A stretch of 38,418 nt of DNA from an uncultured Chelatococcus sp. (GCA_937863995.1 CALMIK010000005.1:1-38418), one strand, 5' to 3'; shown: positions 15,433 to 23,539, counted from the stretch's first letter. The notes: generated by a model from the sequence alone, not told the origin. Numbers and translations: made by a program.

Positions 15433-16242
15433 TTAGAAACCGCCCGGAGATGCAAACAGGTCGCGCAGCACGAATTCCCGTGCTGTCGCGCTGGCACTGA
15501 CAGCGGGCCGTGTTGGCGCCTTCGTCAGCTGGGCGAAAACGACGGTCCGGCCATCCTTCGTCGCCCAGCCGACGAACCAGCCCCACCAGGGCTTGTCCGC
15601 CGCGCCCTTGCCGTTGGCGCTGACCGATGCCGCGGTGCCTGTCTTGCCATAGACGTGCCATCCGCCCGGCTGCACGCCAATGTCCACGAGCGCCTGCGTC
15701 ATGTCGAAGGCGCCGGCGCTGACCGGTAGCTCCCGCCGCACGATCCCCCGCAGGAAGGCCAGTTGTTCGAGCGGGGAGATTTCCAGCGACGAGCTGATCC
15801 ACGACCGCGTCAGGCCGTTGTTCAAGCCGGGGTCACCGGACACTTCATGATTGCCGTAGCTGAAGGCGCGGACGTAATCGCCGAAGCGCGCCTCGCCGAG
15901 CCGGGCCGTGATCTGCTGGGAATACCAGACGACGGATTCCGTCATCCACTTGGCGGGGTCAGTCGTGCTGCGCCAGCTCGCCCTCCAGGCGGGATATCCC
16001 TCCTTGAACGGCAGCGCGGGCTCATGGACATCCTTGAGGATGCCGGCATCATACCCCATCAGGCTGAGCGCGATCTTGAAGGTGGACGCCGGCGTCGCGC
16101 GCACGGTGCAATCGCCTTCCTGCTTCAGCATGGCGCCGGTGGCGGCATCAGCGACCGCCGTGCACACCGCCACCGTCTGCGCATGGGCGACCGGGAAGGC
16201 GAAGGCCGTCAAACATGTGACAAGAACGACAATTTGCCTCAA
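15433..16242 (-). CDS. Class D (OXA-type) beta-lactamase
   Basis: A serine beta-lactamase that hydrolyses penicillins and, in some members, other beta-lactams in the periplasm. A signal peptide fills about the first 20 residues (VVLVTCLTAFAFPVAHA). All class D motifs are present: STFK at 53-56 (catalytic Ser and carboxylated Lys), SVV at 103-105, YGN at 129-131 and KTG at 200-202. The TTG at 16242 is preferred because GGGGAGG lies five bases upstream; the longer frame begins with a TTG at 16269. The length (269 aa) is normal. It lies 39 bases after leuA on the same strand, so it may be read through from leuA. It looks like a resident chromosomal enzyme; no mobile DNA adjoins it. Confidence 0.92.
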   Translation of the reverse strand: MRQIVVLVTCLTAFAFPVAHAQTVAVCTAVADAATGAMLKQEGDCTVRATPASTFKIALSLMGYDAGILKDVHEPALPFKEGYPAWRASWRSTTDPAKWMTESVVWYSQQITARLGEARFGDYVRAFSYGNHEVSGDPGLNNGLTRSWISSSLEISPLEQLAFLRGIVRRELPVSAGAFDMTQALVDIGVQPGGWHVYGKTGTAASVSANGKGAADKPWWGWFVGWATKDGRTVVFAQLTKAPTRPAVSASATAREFVLRDLFASPGGF

Positions 16243-16281
16243 GCCTGCCTCCCCGGTCGACCGGATCAATCCATGCTGCGC

Positions 16282-17868
16282 TCAGGGGGTGGGCGCGAAC
16301 GCATGGGTGCGCGCGACGCGCGCCCGCAGCCGGTTGAGCGCCGACAGATAGGCGCGCGCCGATGCCACCAGTGTGTCGGGATCCGCGCCGCGGCCCGTGA
16401 CCTCGCCGTTGGCGGATTTCAGCCGCACCGAAACCTCGGCCTGTGCGTCGGTGCCGCCGGTGACGGCGTGCACCTGATAGAGCTCCAGCGTGGCTTCATG
16501 CGGCACCAGCGCCTTGATGACGTTGAACACCGCGTCGACCGGCCCGTTGCCGTCGCCCTCGGCCTCGTGCTCCGCGCCGTCGATGTCGAGGGTGATGGAC
16601 GCGCTCTGCGGGCCCTTCGTGCCGGCGACGATCGACAGCGACACCAGCTTGATGCGGTCCTGAGAGGTCAGGATCTCGTCGCCGACCAGCGCCTCGATGT
16701 CCTCGTCGTAGACATCCTTCTTGCGGTCTGCGAGATCCTTGAAGCGCTTGAAGGCGTCTTCCAGCGCGTTCTCGCCCAGGTTGAAGCCCAAATCCTTCAG
16801 CTTCTCGCGGAACGCGTGGCGGCCGGAGTGCTTGCCCATGACGAGGGCGTTCTTGCTCACGCCGACCGATTCCGGCGTCATGATTTCGTAGGTCTGGGCG
16901 TTTTTCAGCACGCCGTCCTGGTGGATGCCGCTCTCGTGGGCGAAGGCGTTGCGGCCCACGATGGCCTTGTTGTACTGCACCGGGAACGAGGTCACCGTGG
17001 AGACGAGCTTGGAGGCGCGCATCAGATGGGTGGCGTCGATGCCGGTGTCGAACGGCAGGATGTCGGTGCGGGTGCGGATGGCCATCACCACCTCTTCCAG
17101 CGCCGCGTTGCCGGCGCGCTCGCCGAGGCCGTTGATGGTGCACTCGATCTGGCGCGCGCCCGCGCGCACGCCGGCCAGCGAGTTCGCCACCGCGAGCCCC
17201 AGATCGTCGTGGCAGTGGGTGGAGAAGATCGCCTTGTCGGAATTGGGCACGCGCTCGATCAGCAGGCGGATGAGGTCGTAGTACTCTTCCGGCGTGGCGT
17301 AGCCGACGGTGTCGGGAATGTTGATGGTGGTGGCGCCGGCGTCGATGGCCGCCTCGATGATGCGCACCAGGTAGTCGTGCTCGGTGCGGGTGGCGTCCAT
17401 GGGCGACCACTCGACGTCGTCGGTGAAGTTGCGGGCGCGCTTCACGGAAGCGACGGCGCGCTCGAACACCTGCTCCTTGTCGAGCTGCAGCTGGAACTGC
17501 CGGTGCAGGGGCGAGGTGCCGATGAAGGTGTGGATGCGCCCGCGCGCGGCCGGCTTGATGGCCTCGCCCGCCCGGTCGATGTCATTGGGGTTGGCGCGCG
17601 CCAGGCCGCACACGACCGAGCGCTTGACGGTGCGGGCGATCTCGCGCACCGATTCGAAGTCGCCGTCGGAGGCGATGGGGAAGCCCGCCTCGATGACATC
17701 GACGCCCAATTCGTCGAGGACGGTGGCGATCTGCAGCTTCTCCTCGTAGGTCATCGAGGCGCCGGGGCATTGCTCGCCGTCGCGCAGGGTGGTGTCGAAG
17801 ATGACGACGTGGTCCTTGGCGCCGCTCGTCTGGCCGTTATTGTTCGTGTTGCTCGCTGCCGTGCTCAT
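16282..17868 (-). CDS. leuA: 2-isopropylmalate synthase
   Basis: The first committed enzyme of leucine synthesis, condensing acetyl-CoA with 2-oxoisovalerate. It has 528 residues. The catalytic signature FDTTLRDGEQCPGAS is at about 24-38, and HCHDDLGLAVANSLAGVRAG with ECTINGLGERAGNA follow near 220-250. The C-terminal regulatory domain for leucine feedback is complete and ends TGRGADPDTLVASARAYLSA. The ATG at 17868 has GGGAG upstream; the longer frame to 17964 is rejected because it begins in the leader. A leucine-rich leader frame and a strong hairpin lie upstream, suggesting attenuation. The beta-lactamase gene follows. Confidence 0.96.
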   Translation of the reverse strand: MSTAASNTNNNGQTSGAKDHVVIFDTTLRDGEQCPGASMTYEEKLQIATVLDELGVDVIEAGFPIASDGDFESVREIARTVKRSVVCGLARANPNDIDRAGEAIKPAARGRIHTFIGTSPLHRQFQLQLDKEQVFERAVASVKRARNFTDDVEWSPMDATRTEHDYLVRIIEAAIDAGATTINIPDTVGYATPEEYYDLIRLLIERVPNSDKAIFSTHCHDDLGLAVANSLAGVRAGARQIECTINGLGERAGNAALEEVVMAIRTRTDILPFDTGIDATHLMRASKLVSTVTSFPVQYNKAIVGRNAFAHESGIHQDGVLKNAQTYEIMTPESVGVSKNALVMGKHSGRHAFREKLKDLGFNLGENALEDAFKRFKDLADRKKDVYDEDIEALVGDEILTSQDRIKLVSLSIVAGTKGPQSASITLDIDGAEHEAEGDGNGPVDAVFNVIKALVPHEATLELYQVHAVTGGTDAQAEVSVRLKSANGEVTGRGADPDTLVASARAYLSALNRLRARVARTHAFAPTP

Positions 17869-17950
17869 GGGGCAGGTCTCCCGTTCTGAATTCTGATGAT
17901 CGCATAAGTCGTGGGATAGCGGGCGCCCGCGCGCCGCATTGGATTGCAAT

Positions 17951-17990
17951 CCCCTGAAGGCCAAGGCAAAGCCCGGCCGGCCCTCAGGGG
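17951..17990 (-). promoter_or_regulatory. Strong hairpin overlapping the leader stop, candidate attenuator
   Basis: In the minus-strand RNA, CCCCUGAGGGCC pairs with GGCCUUCAGGGG to give 12 base pairs, one of them G-U, around a 16-base loop. The leader stop codon UGA lies inside the 5' arm, so a ribosome that reaches the stop would prevent this stem, while one stalled earlier might not. No U-run follows, so a classical intrinsic terminator is not shown; the stem may act differently or be one of several alternative structures. Confidence 0.5.
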
Positions 17991-18109
17991 CCGATAAGGA
18001 GAAGAAGCGGGAGAAGCAGCGAGGAATGCAGCGGACGCGGCAGCAGGCCGGCGCCGGTCATGACGCCCGGAGCCCCACCATCAATGCCACGGGAGCGGGA
18101 ACGGATCAC
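17984..18109 (-). CDS. Leucine-rich leader peptide of leuA (leuL-like)
   Basis: A short frame upstream of leuA ends with leucine codons packed before the stop: LLPRPLHSSLLLPLLLLIGP. Ten of these 20 residues are leucine, and four use CTT, an uncommon codon in such GC-rich DNA. This is what ribosome-mediated attenuation of leucine genes needs: when charged leucyl-tRNA is scarce the ribosome stalls here and changes the RNA folding downstream. A GTG at 18109 has AGGAGG eight bases upstream (41 aa); an ATG at 18061 gives 25 aa. The stop overlaps the hairpin at 17951-17990. The function is inferred from composition and position. Confidence 0.6.
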   Translation of the reverse strand: MIRSRSRGIDGGAPGVMTGAGLLPRPLHSSLLLPLLLLIGP

Positions 18110-18236
18110 GCTCGCATCCTCCTCAAGGCCGGGCCACGATGCCCGGCGACGCCGTTTTGTAACAACTGCCGGCGCCGCTGGCAAGATGCCGCCGGCAAAC
18201 ATCCGGCCCCGGCCCGGCGAATGATCGACGGGGCGT

Positions 18237-18815
18237 CTATCGCTTCAGCCAGTCGGCGCAGCGCGGCGCCTCGGCCGCACCCCACGGGGTGATCGGCACG
18301 GCGGAGGTGGCGTTCTTCGGCGAGCCCTCGACCAGCTTGTCGGAGTAAACGAGGTATATCAGCGTGTTGCGCTTCTCGTCGCATCCGCGCACGATCTGCA
18401 TGCGCTTGAAGATCAGCGACCGGCGCTCGCTGAACACGACCTCGCCCTGCTCGAACTTGCCGGTGAAGCTGACGGGGCCGGTCTGGTGGCACGACAGCGA
18501 GATGTCGGACACTTCCTCGGCCACGCCGAACATGCCGCCGAGGCCGCCCTTTTCGGGCTGGGTGTAATGGCAGGAGACGCCGGACACGACCGGATCGTCG
18601 ATACCGTAGACCGCGAGCTTGTGATCCGGCGTCAACATCTTCCACACGGTCGATTTTTTGAAGATGAGGTCCGGGCCGTCGGCCCGCGCCGTGCCGGCGC
18701 CCATGCCCGCGAGGGCCGGCGCCAGCGCCAGCATGACGGCGAGTGCGCGCAGGCGGCGAGGGCGGGAAGCTCCGGACGGGGAGCGGCGCGAAGGGCTGAA
18801 GGGTGAACGGAACAT
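18237..18815 (-). CDS. creA: CreA family protein
   Basis: A 192-residue protein with an N-terminal signal peptide (AVMLALAPALAGMGAGTARA) and the CreA core: LIFKKSTVWKMLTPDHKLAV, YGIDDPVVSGVSCHYTQ, then GVAEEVSDISLSCHQTGPVS and MQIVRGCDEKRNTLIYLVYS. CreA is a conserved periplasmic protein of unknown function. The ATG at 18815 is chosen since it places the signal peptide near the start; the frame open to 18980 is longer than the family. The gene lies upstream of the leuA leader on the same strand but 127 bases away, with its own stop. Confidence 0.93.
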   Translation of the reverse strand: MFRSPFSPSRRSPSGASRPRRLRALAVMLALAPALAGMGAGTARADGPDLIFKKSTVWKMLTPDHKLAVYGIDDPVVSGVSCHYTQPEKGGLGGMFGVAEEVSDISLSCHQTGPVSFTGKFEQGEVVFSERRSLIFKRMQIVRGCDEKRNTLIYLVYSDKLVEGSPKNATSAVPITPWGAAEAPRCADWLKR

Positions 18816-19047
18816 CGGCTTCTCCACAGGCGGCGGATATCGTTTCCGCGCGGCCACGGGCTTGTATAGCACGTCGCGGCGCGTGGCGTACGACGGACGG
18901 GCGCGGAACATTTCGCCACAGGCAGATGTGACGGGAGCGGGATTGCCGCAAGGCGGCGATCGCGGTATTTCAATCATCACATCCGCAATGAATGGCCGCG
19001 CTCGCGCCCGGCCACTTTAACACGCTATCCCGTGAGGTCAGGCAAGC

Positions 19048-19533
19048 ATGACGGACAATCCCGCAGAGCCGCTGGCGCTGAGCCGGTTTCTGCCTTTCCG
19101 CCTGAACGTCCTGGCCAATGTGGTGGCGGGCGGGCTCGACCGCATCTACACGGAGCGCTTCGGCTTCGGCATTCCGGAATGGCGGCTGATCGCCACGCTG
19201 GGCGAGTTCGGGCCCATGACCGCGCGCGACATCGGCGCCCACAGCCAGATGCACAAGACCAAGGTTTCCCGCGCCGTCGCCACCCTGGAGGAACGGGGCC
19301 TGCTCGTGCGCCGCGCCAACGAACGCGACCGGCGCGAGGCCTTCCTGTCGCTGACCGACGAGGGCGCCAGCACCTATGCGCTGATCGTGCCGACGTCGCT
19401 CGAATACTCCCAGCAGCTCACCGCCGACCTGACGGAGAGCGACATCGCCACTTTCGAGCGAATCATCGTCCATCTGATGGAAAGGGCGGGCATCGACAGT
19501 TCCGACCCGCTGCCGCACGCCGACCTTCCCTGA
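19048..19533 (+). CDS. MarR-family transcriptional regulator
   Basis: A 161-residue winged-helix repressor or activator, dimeric in this family and usually responding to small aromatic or oxidising molecules. The DNA-binding part is visible: TARDIGAHSQMHKTKVSRAV (about 58-77), LEERGLLVRRANERDRREAF and LSLTDEGA. IPEWRLIATLGEFGPM precedes it. It is divergent from creA, with a 232-base gap that could hold its operator; no long dyad stood out there. No effector-linked partner gene is adjacent, so the ligand is unknown. Confidence 0.93.
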   Translation: MTDNPAEPLALSRFLPFRLNVLANVVAGGLDRIYTERFGFGIPEWRLIATLGEFGPMTARDIGAHSQMHKTKVSRAVATLEERGLLVRRANERDRREAFLSLTDEGASTYALIVPTSLEYSQQLTADLTESDIATFERIIVHLMERAGIDSSDPLPHADLP

Positions 19534-19693
19534 CAGGCATGCGGCGCGGCTGCCGGGCCGCGCAACAACTTGTGAACTGCCTGTCCGCGGGGCAGGTTTA
19601 AGGGAGCGAAGTCCTGCCCAACGGCGGGGGCCGGTTTTTTTATCCGCCGCGCGCGCATCGGCGCGTCAGGGGCAAGCTACGGAAAAGCTGGCC

Positions 19694-20971
19694 GTGGATA
19701 TGATCGGGATGCTAATGGAGGCGTCAGGAAACGGACAATCCAGTCCGCCTTGCCGCACGAACCGGACGTCGAGCAGACACGTGGTCACAGAACCGATCGA
19801 GAAGACAGCGCGGGCGCCCCTGCGGCTCGCCATCCTGGCCTTTCTGGCTATCGCCGCCGGAGCCTCTGACGGCATCGCCCAGACGATCGACTGTTCGGCC
19901 TACCGCGCCGAACTCGCCAGCATCTCGCGCAACGCCGATCCGCGCGGGCAGGAATATGCCGTCGCCGCCCAGCGCCAGCGCGCCGAGCTGGAGCGCACCC
20001 GCGCCTATTACAACCAGATCGGCTGCTCGCGCGGCGACAATTTCCGCCCGGTGAGCGAGTGCGCGCCGCTGCGCGCCCACATGCAGCAGATGCAGGCCAA
20101 CATGAACGAGATGCTGGCCTATGCCGACAGGCTCGGCGGCGGCCCGCGCAGCCAGGAGCGGCGCCGGCAGCTGCAGGCGGCACTCGACCGCCATTGCGCC
20201 AACGAGCCCGCCCAGCCGCGCGGCTTCTTCGAGCGTCTCTTCGGCGGCTCGCAGGCGACGAACGAGCCGCCGCCGCCGCAAGAAATGCGGGAAGCGCCCG
20301 CTCCGGAAGTGGCGGTTGCCGACGGCGAACGCTCACTCGGCGGCTCGCAGCCCGTGTGCGTGCGCCTGGCGGACGGCTATTTCTTCCCGCTCGGCGGACG
20401 GTTCGAGGGGGCAGCGCACGCGCAGCAACTGTGCCAGGCGCAGTGCCCCGCCACGCGCACCGAGCTGTTCTTCATGTCGCAGGGCAGTGTGATCGACAGG
20501 GCGCAGAGCGCTTCCGGCACGCCCTACAGCGCGCTGCCGAACGCCAATGTCTTCCAGAAGCGGCTCGTGGCCGAGGCATCGTGCCTGCCGGCGGGACAGA
20601 GCTGGCAGCAGGCGCTGCAGGGCGCGCAGACGCTCGTCGGCACCCAGGGCGACGATATTCTCGTCACCGCCGAGAAGGCGCAGGAACTGTCGCGCCCGCG
20701 CGTCTCGTCGCGGACGGCATCCCGCTCCGCGCCCCGTGCGCCGCGCGCGCCGGAGCCGGCTGACGCGGATGAAGTGACGGACGCGAGCGAGCTGCCAACG
20801 GGCGGCGGGGATTCGGCCGGCATCGGACCGGGTATCGCCGGTGAGGAAACCACGCTTTCACGGCGCGAGGGAACGATGATAACCGCCGCCGCGCCGGACG
20901 GAAGCCGGCGCAACGTCCGCATCGTCGCGCCCTATCTCATTCCGACTCCTGAAGGGTTGCGGCGCAATTGA
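19694..20971 (+). CDS. DUF2865-domain secreted protein
   Basis: A 425-residue protein with an N-terminal hydrophobic signal segment (LRLAILAFLAIAAGASDGIA), then an Ala/Gln/Arg-rich helical part with possible coiled coil (about 65-160). The DUF2865 core follows: VCVRLADGYFFPLGG, then AQQLCQAQCPATRTELFFMS, with paired cysteines. The tail is proline- and alanine-rich and likely disordered. The function is unknown; the family occurs mainly in Hyphomicrobiales. The start is uncertain: GTG at 19694 or GTG at 19781, which would put the signal peptide close to the N-terminus. Its last 35 bases overlap the convergent gene at 20937-21920. Confidence 0.85.
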   Translation: MDMIGMLMEASGNGQSSPPCRTNRTSSRHVVTEPIEKTARAPLRLAILAFLAIAAGASDGIAQTIDCSAYRAELASISRNADPRGQEYAVAAQRQRAELERTRAYYNQIGCSRGDNFRPVSECAPLRAHMQQMQANMNEMLAYADRLGGGPRSQERRRQLQAALDRHCANEPAQPRGFFERLFGGSQATNEPPPPQEMREAPAPEVAVADGERSLGGSQPVCVRLADGYFFPLGGRFEGAAHAQQLCQAQCPATRTELFFMSQGSVIDRAQSASGTPYSALPNANVFQKRLVAEASCLPAGQSWQQALQGAQTLVGTQGDDILVTAEKAQELSRPRVSSRTASRSAPRAPRAPEPADADEVTDASELPTGGGDSAGIGPGIAGEETTLSRREGTMITAAAPDGSRRNVRIVAPYLIPTPEGLRRN

Positions 20972-21920
20972 GGCCGGCGGCGTTCGCGACGATTGCCGTC
21001 GCGGGCGTGGAAAGCAGCCTTGCCACCGCTAGTCGGGCTCTGAATGTGGCGGTGATTGCCTCGGCGCGGTCGATGGCGGTGGCGGCGCGCGCGAGCTGAT
21101 CCCGCGCCATGCGCTCCGAATGCATCGACTGAGGAAGCTTTCGCACCAGAAGTCTGTCGGTGCGGACGATACTTGCCGCCGTGTTGAGGTTTGCTACCAG
21201 ACGGCGTTTGCCTGCCGGCCAAGCGTCGCGCACGCCGGCAGTTTCCTGCGGTAACAGTGCATTTGCCGCCGCGCCGATGTCGGCCTCCACATCTGCGGCA
21301 TCATGGCGGGCGTTGGCGAGCCTCGCGTCGAGCCCGTCCATCACGGCTTCGAGTCGGGTCCGGATTTTCTCGCTGCGGACCTTGCGGACGACGGTCGCTA
21401 CGTCGCGCATGTCGAGAGGCCAGCCGGACGCGGGATCGACGAGTGCGTCCAGCAGTGCCCGGACTTCCGTGCGGCGCTCCGGAACGCTGATGCGGGCAAG
21501 CTGGTCGTCCGTCACACGCCGGAAAATTCCGCGGATTTCACGGTTGGCATCGCTGTCGCGCCACCATGAGACGATTTTTGCCGCCAGTTCCCGGAACCAG
21601 TCACAAAGGCCGGAGAAGCATCCGGAAGATGCTTGTTCGGCGATTATCGTAAAAGTGGCGGCGTCGAGAGCCGGACGATGCGCGGGCGGTGTCGGCAGAG
21701 CGCGTGCGAAGGCGAAGGCGGTTTGCGGCGTGCAGGCCAGCCGCGCCGCCGTTTCGAAACGCCCGAAGATTGATGCCGGGCCCGTGTTGTCCGCCGCCTG
21801 CCGGACAGGGGCGGCATCGTCGCACGACAAGTATTCGGCCGAGTGGTGCGGGAGGACGGATGTGGCGCGGGTATAAGCGTCGGCGGCGGGAAAACGTGTT
21901 CCGGTGACAGGGGAACTCAT
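20937..21920 (-). CDS. Unrecognised 327-residue protein
   Basis: I do not recognise this protein. The N-terminal 90 residues are rich in Ala, Thr and Pro, without an obvious signal peptide. A hydrophobic, tryptophan-rich amphipathic stretch follows (CFSGLCDWFRELAAKIVSWW, about residues 100-119). The remainder is predicted helical, with regular Arg/Asp/Glu heptad-like spacing (VVRKVRSEKIRTRLEAVMDG). A soluble N-terminus, one amphipathic segment and long helices recall some secreted effectors, but this is only a guess. A competing frame on the plus strand (21160-21876) has Arg/Ser-rich composition typical of a shadow. The ribosome-binding site is weak. It overlaps the DUF2865 gene by 35 bases, convergently. 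Confidence 0.6.
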   Translation of the reverse strand: MSSPVTGTRFPAADAYTRATSVLPHHSAEYLSCDDAAPVRQAADNTGPASIFGRFETAARLACTPQTAFAFARALPTPPAHRPALDAATFTIIAEQASSGCFSGLCDWFRELAAKIVSWWRDSDANREIRGIFRRVTDDQLARISVPERRTEVRALLDALVDPASGWPLDMRDVATVVRKVRSEKIRTRLEAVMDGLDARLANARHDAADVEADIGAAANALLPQETAGVRDAWPAGKRRLVANLNTAASIVRTDRLLVRKLPQSMHSERMARDQLARAATAIDRAEAITATFRARLAVARLLSTPATAIVANAAGLNCAATLQESE

Positions 21921-22264
21921 GCCGGTGAATACCTACTCAAATGAAAATCGGCAATAAAGCGTTAATCTGATCCTGCGGGCCGGCGTTTCCGATGCGGCCG
22001 ACGTCATCAATGGCGGGAAAGCTCCCATGACATTCCGGCCATTCTGTGATGGGTGCGCTGAAACGGCGCAGGCATGCCCGGACGATCGCGGCGCATGAAC
22101 TGTTAATATATTGTTATGAAATATTAATTTTCCGTCATCCTTGGCGATGTCCGATTCCTGCCATCGTGTTGCAGTAATTTTTCATCAACGTGATGGTGTT
22201 GTTTATCGCTAATCGCGGCGTTCGAGTGCATCGCGTCCGTATCCCGGTTGATAAGGAGAGCAGC
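21921..22264. other. Intergenic region with AT-rich dyad
   Basis: This 344-base gap separates two divergent genes. Its right half is strikingly AT-rich and contains the dyad TTAATAT (22103-22109) / ATATTAA (22121-22127). Such a tract near the start of a secreted-protein gene may bind a nucleoid protein or a MucR-type regulator, or contain the promoter. I see no gene in it. Confidence 0.45.
22103..22127. promoter_or_regulatory. AT-rich inverted repeat
   Basis: TTAATAT at 22103-22109 and ATATTAA at 22121-22127 are exact reverse complements separated by 11 bases. They sit in an AT-rich stretch within GC-rich DNA, about 140 bases before the YXWGXW-type gene. This is a candidate regulatory site only. 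Confidence 0.35.
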
Positions 22265-22714
22265 ATGGTATCAAGACGGCATTTCCTCAGCGGCCTTTTG
22301 CTGGCGGGCATCGCCGCGCCTGTCGCCGGCATCGCCGCTGTCGGCGAGGCGCAGGCGCAGCAGGGTTCCGATCCGCGTTTCGGTCCGCAGCCCCATGGTC
22401 GTCCCCCTCAGGGCCGTCCGCCTCAGGGCGGTCCGCAGGGTGGGCCTCACGGCCGTCCTTCCGGTCCTCCCCCCGGCAATCACGGTAACCGCCCCAATCA
22501 GGCGCCGCCGCCGCCGCGCCACGAGCGCCGCCCGCCCCCGCGCAACGGCTACGTCTGGGTCCCCGGCTTCTGGGCGTGGGATCACCGCCGTCGCAACTAC
22601 GTGTGGAACCCCGGCCAGTGGACCCGCCAGCGTTCGGGCTGGCATCACCGCAACCCGCAGTGGGTGCGGCGCGGCAATCAGTGGGTGTTCGACCAGGGCG
22701 GGTGGCATCGCTGA
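22265..22714 (+). CDS. Secreted YXWGXW-repeat protein
   Basis: A 149-residue protein with a Tat-like signal peptide (VSRRHFLSGLLLAGIAAPVA), then a Pro/Gly/Gln-rich low-complexity part with repeats such as GRPPQGRPPQGGPQGGPHGR. The C-terminal part carries aromatic motifs YVWVPGFWAW, YVWNPGQWTR and QWVFDQGGWHR, the pattern of the YXWGXW repeat family. These are envelope proteins of unknown function. The ATG at 22265 has AAGGAG nine bases upstream; the longer frame from 22190 would bury the signal peptide. A strong terminator follows immediately, so it is probably a single-gene transcript. Confidence 0.88.
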   Translation: MVSRRHFLSGLLLAGIAAPVAGIAAVGEAQAQQGSDPRFGPQPHGRPPQGRPPQGGPQGGPHGRPSGPPPGNHGNRPNQAPPPPRHERRPPPRNGYVWVPGFWAWDHRRRNYVWNPGQWTRQRSGWHHRNPQWVRRGNQWVFDQGGWHR

Positions 22715-22742
22715 TCGGCGCGCCTGTCCTGAAAAATATTCA

Positions 22743-22779
22743 CCCCGCCGGCGATTGCGTCTCCGGCGGGGTATTTTTT
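22743..22779 (+). terminator. Intrinsic terminator
   Basis: CCCCGCCGG at 22743-22751 pairs perfectly with CCGGCGGGG at 22763-22771, and the stem is followed by TA and six T residues (22774-22779). It lies 29 bases after the stop of the YXWGXW-type gene. This is a textbook rho-independent terminator. Confidence 0.9.
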
Positions 22780-22792
22780 CGTTCTGGACACG

Positions 22793-23008
22793 TCAGGCAG
22801 GGGGCTCTTCGGCGGGGCCGGGGGCGTCTTTATCCCGCTCGTCGTTCTCGGTGGGAGTCCGGTCGCCGGAAACCGGGCTGATCACGGAAGGCGGGTCGCT
22901 CGCCGGAAAGGTTTCCGCCAGTTCCCTGTCGAGCCGCTCGTCGATCCGCGCCTGTTCGCCGAGGGGATCGTCGGGCGTGCTGGCAGGGCCGGGCTTCGGT
23001 GTCGTCAT
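22793..23008 (-). CDS. Small acidic conserved protein (DRELxxTFPASDPPS motif)
   Basis: A 71-residue hydrophilic, proline- and acid-rich protein, likely disordered. Its centre, LDRELAETFPASDPPSVISP, is a motif seen in many small alphaproteobacterial proteins of unknown function. The ATG at 23008 is chosen since the longer frame to 23059 adds only an unrelated basic stretch. It converges on the terminator of the previous gene and is transcribed away from the XRE/SulP pair. No membrane segment or cysteine is visible. Confidence 0.75.
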   Translation of the reverse strand: MTTPKPGPASTPDDPLGEQARIDERLDRELAETFPASDPPSVISPVSGDRTPTENDERDKDAPGPAEEPPA

Positions 23009-23192
23009 GTCAACCTCCATAGATGCCATAGGCAAATCGGCGAACCGCCGCCGCTCCACTGGAGAAAGCCGGTCCGCCGCGCGCAGGTTCCGGTAAAGGT
23101 GCGGTCCACACTATAGCAAATGCCGGCTTTGCCGTCCCGCATCCTTCCCGGCGACGATGGCTGGCGCCGCAAGCATGGCCAGAATGTCAATG

Positions 23193-23230
23193 ATGATGTT
23201 TTTGACATCATTATTGATGGGTGATATGGT
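23193..23230 (+). promoter_or_regulatory. Promoter with overlapping dyad, XRE-SulP operon
   Basis: TTGACA at 23202-23207 and TATGGT at 23225-23230 are spaced by 17 bases, a good sigma-70 type promoter. The dyad ATGATGT (23193-23199) / ACATCAT (23205-23211) overlaps the -35 box. The XRE gene starts 30 bases after the -10. The arrangement fits autorepression. Confidence 0.7.
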
Positions 23231-23260
23231 ACTTCACATGATTGAAAACGGGTCCGTCGC

Positions 23261-23539
23261 GTGATTACCGCTGCCCAGATGCGTGCTGCCCGGGCGTTGC
23301 TGGGGATAGACCAGCGCCAGCTCGCGGAGCTTTCCGGCGTCTCGCTGCCCACCATCCAGCGGATGGAGACCAGCGAGGGCAACGTCCGTGGCGTCGTCGA
23401 CACGCTGACGAAAGTCATCGAGGCGTTCGACCGCGCGGGCGTGGTTCTGCTGGGCGAGCATGCGCCAAGCCATGGTGGCGGGCGCGGCGTGCGGCTGAAG
23501 CAGCCCTTGCCCGAACCCGTGTCGCCGCCGGTGCCCTGA
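23261..23539 (+). CDS. XRE-family regulator upstream of the SulP transporter
   Basis: A 92-residue single-domain regulator: MRAARALLGIDQRQLAELSG, then VSLPTIQRMETSEGN, and a tail with GGGRGVRLKQP. It belongs to the same short family as the element-borne protein at 5348-5596. It starts with GTG at 23261. The XRE-then-SulP order is commonly seen in alphaproteobacteria, so it probably controls the transporter. A dyad over the -35 box of its own promoter suggests autoregulation. The signal it senses is unknown; 80 bases separate it from the transporter gene. Confidence 0.88.
   Translation: MITAAQMRAARALLGIDQRQLAELSGVSLPTIQRMETSEGNVRGVVDTLTKVIEAFDRAGVVLLGEHAPSHGGGRGVRLKQPLPEPVSPPVP

Larger units (their letters stand above)
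17869..18236 (-). other. leuA leader and upstream region (no other gene)
   Basis: This 368-base gap holds the candidate leader peptide (17984-18109), the hairpin that overlaps its stop (17951-17990), and a 12-base GC palindrome at 17919-17930. A possible promoter, TTGCCA with TTACAA 17 bases later on the minus strand, lies near 18185-18157 but is weak. I see no further gene here. Confidence 0.5.

Noticed and set aside
15763..17889. A 708-codon open frame on the plus strand across the beta-lactamase and leuA
   Set aside because: It is the antisense shadow of two clearly conserved genes, and its translation is a low-complexity Arg/Ala/Val/Gly/Asp-rich sequence without domains.
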